Below are positions 15,245-23,346 of a stretch of DNA of 41,600 nt, in pieces. Every line of letters starts with the position of its first letter. Within the stretch, counting starts at the first letter, position 1. The DNA is from Bacteroidota bacterium (GTDB taxonomy: Bacteria > Bacteroidota > Bacteroidia > Flavobacteriales > Schleiferiaceae). Location of the stretch: contig QQUU01000064.1 of assembly GCA_003385605.1 (NCBI GenBank), forward strand, positions 1 to 41,600, in the 5' to 3' direction. Both the position numbers and the translations under genes were made by a program. The notes under the pieces were generated by a model, which did not search any database, was not told where the DNA came from, and saw nothing but the letters and a program-made list of their open reading frames with translations.

Positions 15245-15843
15245 TGGAATTAAACCGACTATTTACTGAATTGCCCGAGGCGGGACGAAAGGTGACTTTA
15301 GACCGGATCGCCCAACATCTGAGCGAAGAATCGTCCATAGCAGTAAACTTTATCTGCACGCACAACAGCAGAAGAAGTCATCTGTGCGAAATCATGTTTC
15401 GTAGTGCTTGTAAATTCTACCAGCTAGAAAATATAGCTACCTACAGTGGTGGTACTGAAGGAACTGCGCTCTACCCTGTTGTGGCAGAAAGCTGCGCTAG
15501 ACACGGGTTCACTACAATCGAAACTCAAGAGTACGGGCAGCGTGCTTGGAAGATTTTTCACCACACACTAGAGGATGAAAAGAATGCGCCCCTACTCTTC
15601 TCGAAAGAATACCATCACCCAAATAATGCGCAGGAAGGGTACCACGCCATTATGGTATGTGATAGTGCCAACGAAGCTTGCCCTGTAGTCTTTGGAGCAA
15701 AACAGAGACACTCGCTTCTTTATGTAGATCCTAAGCACAGCGACGGTAGTTCTGAGCAAGCAGATGTCTACGACAATACACTACGCACCATTGCTTCAGA
15801 AATGGGGTACATCGTCCGTAAAATCCTTGAATTAAGAGGCTAA
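15244..15843 (+). CDS. Low-molecular-weight phosphatase-fold protein
   Basis: 199 residues. The phosphate-binding loop CTHNSRRS (CX5RS) follows the strand VNFI, as in low-molecular-weight protein-tyrosine phosphatases and thioredoxin-linked arsenate reductases. The flanking SHLCEIMFRSAC helix and TYSGGTEGTALYP match the ArsC-like subgroup of Bacteroidota. Toward the C-terminus VMVCDSANEACPVV carries the acid region and further cysteines, and KHSDGSSEQADVYDN follows. No transporter or ArsR regulator is nearby, so an arsenic role has no context support, and protein-tyrosine phosphatase or a related arylphosphatase activity is equally likely. It starts in the stop codon of the alcohol dehydrogenase and ends with a 4-bp convergent overlap with aroQ. 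Confidence 0.8.
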   Translation: MELNRLFTELPEAGRKVTLDRIAQHLSEESSIAVNFICTHNSRRSHLCEIMFRSACKFYQLENIATYSGGTEGTALYPVVAESCARHGFTTIETQEYGQRAWKIFHHTLEDEKNAPLLFSKEYHHPNNAQEGYHAIMVCDSANEACPVVFGAKQRHSLLYVDPKHSDGSSEQADVYDNTLRTIASEMGYIVRKILELRG

Positions 15844-16268
15844 TCTTCTTGAGCTAGCAAACCTTCAACGGCCAGTCGGTAAGAATCAAGACCGAAGCCG
15901 CTAATGCTGGCCACACATTTTCCGGCAATCAAGCTATTGTGACGGAATTCTTCTCTTGCCGCAGGCTGACTGATGTGCACCTCCACAACAGGGGTAGAAA
16001 TAGCTGCGATGCAATCTGCAATAGCTACCGAAGTGTGTGTATATCCACCGGCGTTAAAAATGACGGCATCAAAGTCGCTATCAGCAGCCTGAAGTATGTT
16101 AATAAGCTCACCTTCAACGTTATTTTGTTCGTAGTGAAAGCTTGCTACATCATCATAAACAGCGGCCAATTCTTCATAGAACTGTTGAAAGTCCGTTGTA
16201 CCGTATACCTCAGGCTCTCTTTTGCCAAGAAGATTGAGGTTAGGACCGTTGAGAAGTAAAATACGCAT
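15840..16268 (-). CDS. aroQ: 3-dehydroquinate dehydratase, type II
   Basis: 142 residues, usual size for type II dehydroquinases. The shikimate-pathway enzyme dehydrates 3-dehydroquinate to 3-dehydroshikimate as a cytoplasmic dodecamer. Signature blocks are LLLNGPNLNLLGKREP, the catalytic Tyr22 (EVYGTTDF), FNAGGYTHTSVAI with the substrate-binding Asn and His, and VEVHISQPAAREEFRHNS with the catalytic His and Arg. It is divergent from xerD, an arrangement common in Flavobacteriia. A perfect -7 box lies immediately before the ATG, so its mRNA may have almost no leader. Confidence 0.96.
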   Translation of the reverse strand: MRILLLNGPNLNLLGKREPEVYGTTDFQQFYEELAAVYDDVASFHYEQNNVEGELINILQAADSDFDAVIFNAGGYTHTSVAIADCIAAISTPVVEVHISQPAAREEFRHNSLIAGKCVASISGFGLDSYRLAVEGLLAQED

Positions 16269-16272
16269 GATG

Positions 16273-16280
16273 CAAAGTTA
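16273..16280 (-). promoter_or_regulatory. -7 box of aroQ
   Basis: On the minus strand TAACTTTG (perfect TAnnTTTG) ends 4 bp before the aroQ ATG at 16268. Predicted transcription starts at or inside the start codon. On the plus strand a related TACCTTTTG (16279-16287) faces xerD, so the two divergent boxes share the TA step. Confidence 0.5.
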
Positions 16281-16305
16281 CCTTTTGATACACGAAATTT
16301 AAGGG

Positions 16306-17202
16306 GTGAAAACAAAGGAAATCATAAATAGCTATTTGGAGTACCTGCAATTCGAGCGCGGATTGAGCGGGAACACGCTCGTAGCCTATGAACGTGATTT
16401 GTATAAGTTCTCGGAAATCTCGGGTAAAAACCCATTGAAATCAGGCGCTGAAGAAGTGTCTGAACTATTGAGACACATGCACAAAAGCGGACAAAGTGCA
16501 AAATCCCAGAGTCGGATCCTTAGTGCCTTGCGTGGCTTTTACAATTGGGCCCAAGAAGAAGAATTGGTCGAGGCCAACCCAACCGCTTTATTTGAAAACC
16601 CACGAGATGCCCGCAGTTTGCCAGTCGTGTTGAGTGAAACAGAAGTGCAAAAGCTACTCGATATTATTCCCCTCGACGGTCAATTCTCAACGCGTGATAA
16701 AGCCATTATTGAACTCCTTTATGCATGCGGATTGCGCGTGAGCGAAGCCTGTGGACTAAAACGCTCTTTGTTGCGTCTTGACGAAGGTTACTTAATCGTA
16801 ACTGGAAAGGGAAATAAACAGCGTTTAGTGCCTATTCACAAGGAAGCTATCAAATACCTAGAGCTCTATCTGGAGCATGAACGTATTCTCACTGCACCAC
16901 AGGCCAATCATAGCGATACTGTATTCCTTAGTAACCGGGGGGCTGCCCTTACTCGTCAAAGTATTTTCATGAAGCTTAAACGCTTTGCGGCAATGGCAGG
17001 TATTCGGAAAAATATTTCGCCCCATACACTTCGTCATAGTTTCGCTACCCACCTTATTGAACGTGGTGCTGACCTGCGTATTGTGCAACAGCTTCTAGGT
17101 CACGAGAGCATTACCACCACGGAGATTTACACGCATGTCAGCGCCAAGCATCTTGGCGAGAAAATTGCTGCATATCATCCGTTGAATAGATTGACCCCTT
17201 GA
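16306..17202 (+). CDS. xerD: Tyrosine recombinase XerD (chromosome dimer resolution)
   Basis: 298 residues starting from a GTG at 16306; the next region (KTKEIINSYLEYLQFERGLS) is the normal XerD N-terminus. A core-binding SAM-like domain (about 1-90) precedes the catalytic domain. All catalytic residues are present: Arg144 (CGLRVSEACG), Lys168 (VTGKGNKQRLVP), His240 and Arg243 (HTLRHSFATHL), His266 (LLGHESI) and Tyr275 (TEIYTHV). XerC and XerD act at dif in the last stage of chromosome segregation. The position next to aroQ, and absence of any integrase-associated cargo or att repeats, argues for the housekeeping enzyme and against a phage or island integrase. Its stop overlaps the start of the next lipoprotein. 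Confidence 0.93.
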   Translation: MKTKEIINSYLEYLQFERGLSGNTLVAYERDLYKFSEISGKNPLKSGAEEVSELLRHMHKSGQSAKSQSRILSALRGFYNWAQEEELVEANPTALFENPRDARSLPVVLSETEVQKLLDIIPLDGQFSTRDKAIIELLYACGLRVSEACGLKRSLLRLDEGYLIVTGKGNKQRLVPIHKEAIKYLELYLEHERILTAPQANHSDTVFLSNRGAALTRQSIFMKLKRFAAMAGIRKNISPHTLRHSFATHLIERGADLRIVQQLLGHESITTTEIYTHVSAKHLGEKIAAYHPLNRLTP

Positions 17203-17648
17203 TGAGAAAATATGCTCTATTACTAGTTGGACTCGTTTTGGCGAGCTGTGAGAAAGAACCCGAATTTTCGGCTTGGAACCAAACGATGGACGGCATGTAC
17301 GATTGTCATTCTGCGGCGGCAATGGATTCTGCTGAATTAGCTGCCGCTATTGTAGGCACCTGGGATTGGCGTTTTGTGCGCTCCACAAGCTGGAGTTACT
17401 ACGAGAGTGAGGACGATTATTCAGGATTTGTGCTGACCGTTCGTGCCGACGGATCCTTTGATTTGAATCAAAACGATACAGCCACTGTGAGTGGTACGTG
17501 GTCTTTGACGAACAGTTGGACCACTTTTACGTTAAATTCACAATCCTATGTACCGACTTTGTGGGGCAACCTGCTCTATTGCGAACCGTACATGATGTTT
17601 TACAGTTCCCCGGCCGACGGACCGGATAATTTATACGAAAAACGATGA
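17202..17648 (+). CDS. Small lipoprotein of unknown function
   Basis: 148 residues from the ATG at 17202, which shares its A with the xerD TGA. Lipoprotein signal MRKYALLLVGLVLASC (Cys16). The mature protein looks like a lipocalin-type or small beta-barrel fold: IVGTWDWRFVRS, DGSFDLNQNDTATVSGTWSL, TFTLNSQSYVP. These repeated G-T-W and strand patterns resemble lipocalin-like lipoproteins of Bacteroidota, but I cannot name the family. There is a His/Cys patch near the N-terminus (MYDCHSAAAMD). It overlaps the aldehyde dehydrogenase start by 4 bp (ATGA), so the three genes xerD, lipoprotein and dehydrogenase form one translational unit. Confidence 0.75.
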   Translation: MRKYALLLVGLVLASCEKEPEFSAWNQTMDGMYDCHSAAAMDSAELAAAIVGTWDWRFVRSTSWSYYESEDDYSGFVLTVRADGSFDLNQNDTATVSGTWSLTNSWTTFTLNSQSYVPTLWGNLLYCEPYMMFYSSPADGPDNLYEKR

Positions 17649-19042
17649 GCCTAGACTCTATTATAGCTAAACAACGTGCCCACGCCCCTGTGTTGGCGCA
17701 GAAACCACTCCAATACCGACTCCAAAAACTCGCTGAACTTCGAAAGGCTTTGAAAGGCCCATGGCAAGAGAAACTTGTTGCGGCCATGAAGGCAGATTTC
17801 AGCAAAGGCGATGTTGATGTCCGATTGACGGAAATTCTTCCGACCCTTGATAATATCAAAATCGTAAGTAAAAACTTAAAGAATTGGACCAAACCAAAAA
17901 AGGTGAAAACCCCAATCATTTTGTTTGGTTCTACCTCATACACCCAAGTCCAACCCAAAGGAAATGTACTGATCATAAGCCCTTGGAATTACCCGATTTT
18001 CTTGACCCTGCACCCGTTAACAAATGCTATTGCAGCTGGTAACACAGTGATAATGAAGCCTTCAGAACACACGCCACATACCTCTGCGGTTATGGCAGAA
18101 CTGGTAGCTAGCATCTTTGATGAAGAAGAGGCCTATGTAGCACAAGGCGGTGTAGAGGTTGCAAAAGAACTGCTTGATACACGTTTTGACCACATCTTCT
18201 TCACCGGGTCGACCGCTGTCGGTAAGATTGTGATGGCTGCGGCCAGTAAGAACTTGACTTCTGTTACACTTGAATTAGGGGGTAAAAGCCCGACAATTAT
18301 TGACAACAGCGCTAATGCGTATGCCGCCGGACAGCGCGTGGCATGGGCCAAATTCACCAATGCCGGCCAAATTTGTATTGCACCAGATCATGTCTATGTA
18401 CATGAAGCTAAACTGGAAGACTTCAAGAAAGGGGTCATTGAGACCATCACAAGCTTCTATGGCGACCAACCGATGGACAGCAATGACTTTGTTCAGATTG
18501 TCAATGAAGGGCACTGGAACAGGTTGCGCTCCATCATGGATGATGCCGCTAAAGAACCGGGTGAAGTACTCATTGGAGGTGCTGCCTCTAAGGAAAAGAG
18601 AAAGATTGAACCAACGGTTGTCATTGATCCACCACGAGACGGTGCGATGATGCGTGAAGAGATTTTCGGTCCTCTGCTCCCTGTATTTACCTTCAGCGAT
18701 TTAGCGGAACCCTTGCAAGAGATTGCAACACGCGAGCATCCTTTGGTGGTCTACATTTACAGCAAGAACAAGCGCAACATTCGTCGCATTCAAAACGAAA
18801 CTCGTGCGGGGTCTACCGCTGTAAATATGTCACTCATGCAAATTGCCAATAACTATTTGCCATTTGGAGGTGTAGGACACAGCGGTATTGGAAAGACCAA
18901 CGGCGAAGCTGGATTCCTAGAGTTTAGCAATACACGGGCTGCCTATTACCAATGGGGCGTTCCAGTGAATAAAGTCCTAAGCGCACCTTACACACCAGGT
19001 AAAAAGAAACTGGTTGAGCGCATGATCGAACGAATGTTTTAA
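17645..19042 (+). CDS. Aldehyde dehydrogenase (class 3/fatty or coniferyl aldehyde type)
   Basis: 465 residues. Diagnostic ALDH sites are present: ISPWNYPIFLTLHPL (Asn114), cofactor and backbone segment VIMKPSEHTPHTSA, FFTGSTAVGKIV, the general base Glu210 in TLELGGKSPTII, and nucleophile Cys244 in FTNAGQICIAPDHV. The C-terminus has the short class 3 arrangement with NYLPFGGVGHSGIGKTNGEAG. The length below 480 and the C-terminal tail (KKKLVERMIERMF), which could lie on the membrane, point to the class 3/ALDH3-like group that oxidises medium- to long-chain or aromatic aldehydes with NAD(P). A strong hairpin terminator follows 16 bp after the stop. Confidence 0.92.
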   Translation: MSLDSIIAKQRAHAPVLAQKPLQYRLQKLAELRKALKGPWQEKLVAAMKADFSKGDVDVRLTEILPTLDNIKIVSKNLKNWTKPKKVKTPIILFGSTSYTQVQPKGNVLIISPWNYPIFLTLHPLTNAIAAGNTVIMKPSEHTPHTSAVMAELVASIFDEEEAYVAQGGVEVAKELLDTRFDHIFFTGSTAVGKIVMAAASKNLTSVTLELGGKSPTIIDNSANAYAAGQRVAWAKFTNAGQICIAPDHVYVHEAKLEDFKKGVIETITSFYGDQPMDSNDFVQIVNEGHWNRLRSIMDDAAKEPGEVLIGGAASKEKRKIEPTVVIDPPRDGAMMREEIFGPLLPVFTFSDLAEPLQEIATREHPLVVYIYSKNKRNIRRIQNETRAGSTAVNMSLMQIANNYLPFGGVGHSGIGKTNGEAGFLEFSNTRAAYYQWGVPVNKVLSAPYTPGKKKLVERMIERMF

Positions 19043-19058
19043 TTCCATTGAAAGCATA

Positions 19059-19090
19059 AAAAAACCCGGAGCATGAGCTCCGGGTTTTTT
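19059..19090. terminator. Bidirectional hairpin terminator
   Basis: AAAAAACCCGGAGC, loop ATGA, GCTCCGGGTTTTTT: a perfect 14-bp stem with A- and T-tracts on both sides. It lies between the convergent aldehyde dehydrogenase (+) and cyclophilin-FKBP (-) genes and can stop transcription from both directions. Confidence 0.9.
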
Positions 19091-19109
19091 ATACAATCTG
19101 GTTTGCATT

Positions 19110-20054
19110 CTAGCCCACTTTGACGAGCTGAACCTTGAAAATCAAGGTTGCGTTTGGAGGAATAACTCCACCTGCACCAGCAGGCCCATATCCCAATTCC
19201 GAAGGAACAACTAAAGTCGCTTTAGAGCCTTCGTTCAATAGCATGATACCTTCGTCCCAGCCAGGGATTACTTGGCCTACACCAATGTTTATAGCAATAG
19301 GCTGTCCGCGTTGGAATGAACTGTCTACAACCACACCGCTTACTAGTTTAAGCTCGTAGTGCACTTGTACGCTCTGACCTTGTGCAGGCTTAGGACCGTT
19401 TCCTTGTTCTTCAATAAGGTACATCAAACCGCTCTCTGTTTTCTGAGCGCCTTCTGTGTACTCTTTTAGAGCTTCTGCCTCGGCAGCTTTTGCCGCTTCC
19501 GCAGCAGCCTTAGCCGCTTCTTCTGCCTTGCTGCGTGCAGTAGTGAAAATATCTGAAGCATTCCAGCCTTCTGCCTCCTCACCTACACGTACAATCTCTA
19601 CGGTCTCCATAGCATCGCCTTGTGCCACTGCATCGACTACATCTTGTCCTTCAACAACATAGCCGAAAACTGTATGCTTGCCGTCCAACCAAGTCGTTGC
19701 ACCGTGGGTGATGAAAAACTGAGAACCGTTCGTTCCAGGACCCGCATTCGCCATCGAAAGTGTTCCAGGACGATCGTGCGTAAGATCCGGGTGAATCTCG
19801 TCTTCAAATTTGTATCCAGGACCGCCAGCACCTGTTCCCGTTGGGTCTCCGCCTTGGATCATGAAATCGGCGATAACTCGGTGGAAAGTGAGGCCGTCGT
19901 AATACGGTGCACCGCTGTCCTTTGCCGTGTTCTCGAGTGTTCCTTCTGCTAGACCCACGAAGTTTGCCACAGTCATTGGCGTCTTTTCGTGCTCAAGTTT
20001 AATTGTAATTGCTCCTTTCGGAGTAGTGATTTTGGCGTAAATACCGTTATCCAT
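19110..20054 (-). CDS. Cytoplasmic dual-family peptidyl-prolyl isomerase (cyclophilin-FKBP fusion)
   Basis: 314 residues with no signal peptide. An N-terminal cyclophilin (about 5-160) shows [19 protein letters not shown] (catalytic Arg), [16 protein letters not shown] and [16 protein letters not shown] charged Ala/Lys/Glu helix (about 170-200, [20 protein letters not shown]) links to a C-terminal FKBP domain (about 205-314) with [41 protein letters not shown] and [13 protein letters not shown]. Both catalytic cores look intact. It lies 22 bp after the lipoprotein paralogue and is co-transcribed with it. Cyclophilin-FKBP fusions (dual-family immunophilins) are known from a few microbes. The absent export signal suggests this copy acts on cytoplasmic clients while its paralogue acts outside. 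Confidence 0.9.
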   Translation of the reverse strand: MDNGIYAKITTPKGAITIKLEHEKTPMTVANFVGLAEGTLENTAKDSGAPYYDGLTFHRVIADFMIQGGDPTGTGAGGPGYKFEDEIHPDLTHDRPGTLSMANAGPGTNGSQFFITHGATTWLDGKHTVFGYVVEGQDVVDAVAQGDAMETVEIVRVGEEAEGWNASDIFTTARSKAEEAAKAAAEAAKAAEAEALKEYTEGAQKTESGLMYLIEEQGNGPKPAQGQSVQVHYELKLVSGVVVDSSFQRGQPIAINIGVGQVIPGWDEGIMLLNEGSKATLVVPSELGYGPAGAGGVIPPNATLIFKVQLVKVG

Positions 20055-20076
20055 ATCAATGGGAGTTTCCTCCGTT

Positions 20077-21186
20077 TTATTTAGCTAATTCTACAATTTC
20101 AAGATCAAATACCAACGATGCGTTCGGAGGAATAACACCACCAGCACCGCGCTCACCGTAACCTAGGTACGGAGGAATGATAAGCTTGGCCTTACCACCG
20201 ATATTCAATAACGACAATCCTTCTTGCCATCCTTTGATGACACGACCGCGTGGACCTATCTCAACAACGATGGGCTCATACGGCTCACGACGTGGATCAT
20301 AAACGCCATTAGCTTGGGCCAATTCTTTATCCGATGTGTCAAAACATTTACCGTCCATGAGGTAACCGGCATAATTTACCTTAACCACTTGACCTGGCGC
20401 TGGCTTTTCACCGCTACCCATATCTTCAATAATGTAACGCAACCCTGAAGCCGTCTTTTGTGCTTCTGGATACATAGCGTCGATTTCACTTTCGATAGCC
20501 GCTGCCGCTGCTTTTTTACGCTCCTCAACGCCGTTCACACCGTCTTCAAAGGTTTGTGGCGCATCGAACTTCTTCGCCTCTTTTCCTACGCGGATAATCT
20601 CCACCGTTTCTAAAACTACCTTATCGACTGGGCGATCACCTGCCGAGCGTTCCTCATCACCGATGGCAACAACAATCTCTTGACCGCTGATCACCTGCGC
20701 AAAAATGTTGTACCCACCGTCCAAATGTGGGGTTGGATTGTGTGTAATAAAGAACTGCGAACCGTTGGTTCCCGGCCCGGCATTTGCCATACTTACTACA
20801 CCTGCCTTATCGTGACGCAATTCAGGAGAAATCTCTTGTGGGAACTTATAGCCTGGGCTACCTGAGCCAGTACCCGAAGGATCACCACACTGAATCATGA
20901 ATTTAGGGATGACACGGTGGAAAATAATACCATCATAGTAGGGCTTGCCTTTGTATTCTTCCTTTACTCGCGGGTGATTTCCCTCTGCAAGAGCAATAAA
21001 GTTCGCCGCAGTCATTGGTGCTAAATCCTCGTGGAAGTCCATCAAGATTTCACCTCTATTTGTGGTCAATTTTGCATAAATACCATCTTCAAGTTCGATG
21101 GTTTCATTATTCACGGTCACTTTGGTTGCGCCACAGCTCACTGTAATCGCACCTAAAACAACCAACGATAGGATTTTCTTCAACAT
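20077..21186 (-). CDS. Lipoprotein dual-family peptidyl-prolyl isomerase (cyclophilin-FKBP fusion)
   Basis: 369 residues. Lipoprotein signal [18 protein letters not shown] (Cys18) indicates anchoring in the cell envelope. Cyclophilin domain (about 37-200): [50 protein letters not shown] helical linker (about 210-245) leads to an FKBP domain (about 250-368): [53 protein letters not shown]. Compared with the cytoplasmic copy it has longer loops ([13 protein letters not shown] in the cyclophilin, [14 protein letters not shown] in the FKBP). A perfect -7 box lies upstream. Likely role: folding of exported or outer-membrane proteins, in line with the GldI-like FKBP encoded 0.7 kb away. Confidence 0.9.
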   Translation of the reverse strand: MLKKILSLVVLGAITVSCGATKVTVNNETIELEDGIYAKLTTNRGEILMDFHEDLAPMTAANFIALAEGNHPRVKEEYKGKPYYDGIIFHRVIPKFMIQCGDPSGTGSGSPGYKFPQEISPELRHDKAGVVSMANAGPGTNGSQFFITHNPTPHLDGGYNIFAQVISGQEIVVAIGDEERSAGDRPVDKVVLETVEIIRVGKEAKKFDAPQTFEDGVNGVEERKKAAAAAIESEIDAMYPEAQKTASGLRYIIEDMGSGEKPAPGQVVKVNYAGYLMDGKCFDTSDKELAQANGVYDPRREPYEPIVVEIGPRGRVIKGWQEGLSLLNIGGKAKLIIPPYLGYGERGAGGVIPPNASLVFDLEIVELAK

Positions 21187-21211
21187 GTTTAATCTGAGTT
21201 AAAATGGGGCT

Positions 21212-21219
21212 CAAAGGTA
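21212..21219 (-). promoter_or_regulatory. -7 box of the isomerase operon
   Basis: TACCTTTG on the minus strand matches TAnnTTTG perfectly and predicts transcription from about 21205, a leader of about 19 nt before the ATG at 21186. No good TTG is visible at the -33 distance. The 174-bp gap 21187-21360 also serves the divergent lipoprotein gene, for which a TAAATTTTG near 21322-21330 is a weaker candidate. Confidence 0.5.
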
Positions 21220-21366
21220 ATCCTTCTCTACCGAAATGCCACCGGATGAGGTCCGACATTCTCAATGTTAAGCACTCACCTCCCAATGTTAACTATTTGT
21301 AAACTTTTATTTTTCTCAATGTAAATTTTGTGTTAACTTTACGCTATCAACGAAAAATTCATGCTT

Positions 21367-21867
21367 ATGAAAAAGTTAGTTACGTTATCCGCCGTCCTTT
21401 TAACCTTGGGCTTTGCTACAACTTCTTGTGAAGCACCAGAGGGAAGTATTGCCGACCGTTCGGCACAGATTGAAATGGATCGTAAAAGCTTTGAAGTAAG
21501 TTCTTACGAAGTGTACGATCACGATACGCAGGCGAACACCGATATCGTCGCTGCAAACGACCACGTTTACTTGACATTCAAGGACAGTGAGTTGTACATG
21601 ACCAAGGAAAACATGGAGAACGGCAATGTACACTTCCGTTACAATGAGTTCACCTCAAATTTTGAAGGTGGTGCGCTACAAGGAGTTTACCTTGATGAGT
21701 ACAACTACATGAAGATTGCACATTTTACTAAAAGTAACGGCAAGGTTGTTATGGAGCTAGAAGGTGTAGATGCCGATAACGGCCACTTTACAACCATTTT
21801 TGTTGTGATGGAAATGTTGAACAGCCATCCGGCCGGTGCAGCTCAGATTAGCGGCCTACCTGGATAA
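21367..21867 (+). CDS. Small lipoprotein of unknown function
   Basis: 166 residues from the ATG at 21367 (an ATG two codons earlier at 21361 is also possible). Lipoprotein signal MKKLVTLSAVLLTLGFATTSC (Cys21). The mature part is acidic and mixed alpha/beta (KSFEVSSYEVYDHDTQANTD, HVYLTFKDSELYMTKENMEN, VVMELEGVDADNGHFTTIFV). I do not recognise the family. It is the only plus-strand gene in the minus-strand isomerase/GldI block. Its 3' end overlaps the GldI-like gene by 20 bp without a terminator between them. The signal peptide and a dedicated upstream region support a real gene. Confidence 0.72.
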   Translation: MKKLVTLSAVLLTLGFATTSCEAPEGSIADRSAQIEMDRKSFEVSSYEVYDHDTQANTDIVAANDHVYLTFKDSELYMTKENMENGNVHFRYNEFTSNFEGGALQGVYLDEYNYMKIAHFTKSNGKVVMELEGVDADNGHFTTIFVVMEMLNSHPAGAAQISGLPG

Positions 21868-22345
21868 GACGAATATCATAACGCAAAGGACTCTGCGGAG
21901 GGACTTTATCAAGATCACCCGCTAAGCCACGCGCCAAAAACGAGGGGATGAGAACCAGTTTCTTTTCCCCTTTTTTCATGCCTTTCAAACTCTCGTGCAA
22001 GCCTATTTCCATTTCACTTCGGCCCAATTCCACCGTATCCGTATACTGCCCTACCCCGCTGTCGTCTAACAAGTAGACCGTTGCGCTGTACACAATGGCA
22101 TCACCAAATTCCGCTGGAGTTCCTTCACCAGGTGCCATGCTCAATTCATACATCCCGTATCCGTTGCGCTCGATGCCTTCTAGTTCGTGACTTTGTATGT
22201 AGGCTTCGAGCTGTGCACGTTCTTGGGCCAAATACATCTTCTGACGTTCAACAGGGTCTATGTCTATAGATGATTCTTCAACCGCTGGACGTTCTGCACA
22301 GGCACACAATGCCAAGGCAAATGCTATTGTAGCTACCCTTACCAT
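21848..22345 (-). CDS. gldI: GldI-like FKBP-type isomerase lipoprotein
   Basis: 165 residues. Lipoprotein signal MVRVATIAFALALCAC (Cys16), then a helical spacer (DPVERQKMYLAQERAQLEAY), then a compact FKBP fold. Recognisable FKBP parts are FGDAIVYSATVYLLDDSGVG, the MEIGLHESLKGMKKGEKKLVLIP stretch (split as the two strands around the active site), and the terminal VPPQSPLRYDIRLIQV. Several usual active-site aromatics are missing, as in GldI, where isomerase activity is uncertain. GldI is a lipoprotein required for flavobacterial gliding, probably as a folding helper for envelope proteins of the motility/type IX machinery. The order ndk, DHH phosphoesterase, gldI is a familiar flavobacterial neighbourhood. 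It overlaps the DHH gene by 7 bp. Confidence 0.7.
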   Translation of the reverse strand: MVRVATIAFALALCACAERPAVEESSIDIDPVERQKMYLAQERAQLEAYIQSHELEGIERNGYGMYELSMAPGEGTPAEFGDAIVYSATVYLLDDSGVGQYTDTVELGRSEMEIGLHESLKGMKKGEKKLVLIPSFLARGLAGDLDKVPPQSPLRYDIRLIQVGR

Positions 22346-23328
22346 CCTAAGTGTGTTTTGGAATGTGCGATAGCCTCATCCATGGTCATCACAATCCTAC
22401 CTCCCGCGGCATTCTTGTGACCACCTCCGTTGAAGTGTTCACGCGCCAAGGTATTGACATCATGATCTCCCTTACTTCTCAGCGATAATTTCACGGCGCC
22501 ATCCTCTTCACGAAGGAAAATAGTAAGTTGAGAACCACTGATGCTCAAACCATAATTCACAAAACCTTCGGTGATACCTTTTTGGTAGCCAAGTTTCTTG
22601 CATTGTGCTTCCGAGAGATAGAGCAAGACTTTCTTTCCGTCCGGGCTTACCTCCATTTGATCTAGCATAGCCCCTAACAATCTCAGTCGAGCAACAGGCT
22701 GCGAATCAAACACCTTGTTGTGAAGCTGCTGTGGCTCTACACCTAACTCCAAAAGTTTTGAAGCCACCTCGTGCGTACGTGCACTAGTAGCGCTGTATTT
22801 AAAACTACCCGTATCTGTGACTATACCTGTGTAAATGCAAACGGCACTTTCTTTATCAAGCAGCCCGGTCCATTCCATCATATCGCACAGCTCGTAGATC
22901 ATTTGGCACGTTGAACTCATGCCCGTATCGCTGTACATGAAATCTGGCCAATTCTCAGGTTGCTGGTGGTGGTCAATCATCACCTTGGTAGCAGTTGCTG
23001 CTCTAAGCGCAGTTTCCATATCTGCAGCTCTGCTGTAAGCATTGTAGTCTAGGTGGAAAATCATATCTGCTGCCTCAATCTTAGCGTTAGCAGCCAATTT
23101 CCCATCGCTGTAGATCATTACACTATCGTTACCCGATAGATGCCAGAGGAACTCCGGATAAGGATTCGGAACAATTACACTGACCGACTTTCCCAACTTT
23201 TCCAAAACTCTTTTCAGCGCCAATGCACTGCCCATGGCATCGCCGTCAGGGTTCGTATGGTTGGTGATGACAATATTCTTGGCGGAATCGACCGCGGCTT
23301 TAAAACCGTCTAAACGTATTTCTTGCAT
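22339..23328 (-). CDS. DHH/DHHA1 phosphoesterase (NrnA-like oligoribonuclease/pAp phosphatase)
   Basis: 329 residues from the ATG at 23328; the frame extends to a TTG at 23349, which would cover the promoter. DHH motifs are clear: NHTNPDGDAMGSALAL (motif I, DxD), HLDYN (motif II), MIDHHQQP (motif III DHH) and VTDTGSFKYSATSART (motif IV). The C-terminal DHHA1 domain has the nucleotide-binding GGGHKNAAGGR. NrnA proteins degrade 2-5-nt RNAs and often dephosphorylate 3'-phosphoadenosine-5'-phosphate, completing RNA turnover and sulfate assimilation; c-di-nucleotide phosphodiesterase activity is an alternative in this family. It is divergent from ndk and overlaps gldI downstream. Confidence 0.88.
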   Translation of the reverse strand: MQEIRLDGFKAAVDSAKNIVITNHTNPDGDAMGSALALKRVLEKLGKSVSVIVPNPYPEFLWHLSGNDSVMIYSDGKLAANAKIEAADMIFHLDYNAYSRAADMETALRAATATKVMIDHHQQPENWPDFMYSDTGMSSTCQMIYELCDMMEWTGLLDKESAVCIYTGIVTDTGSFKYSATSARTHEVASKLLELGVEPQQLHNKVFDSQPVARLRLLGAMLDQMEVSPDGKKVLLYLSEAQCKKLGYQKGITEGFVNYGLSISGSQLTIFLREEDGAVKLSLRSKGDHDVNTLAREHFNGGGHKNAAGGRIVMTMDEAIAHSKTHLGW

Positions 23329-23346
23329 AACTGTTACAATCTCGTA

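Noticed and set aside
15244-15843. Arsenate reductase call for the LMW phosphatase-fold protein
   Set aside because: The CX5R loop fits, but there is no ArsR, Acr3 or other arsenic gene nearby, so the specific function is not supported.
16306-17202. XerD considered as an integrase of a mobile island
   Set aside because: Standard XerD length, aroQ beside it as in ordinary flavobacterial chromosomes, and no att repeats, tRNA target or cargo genes.
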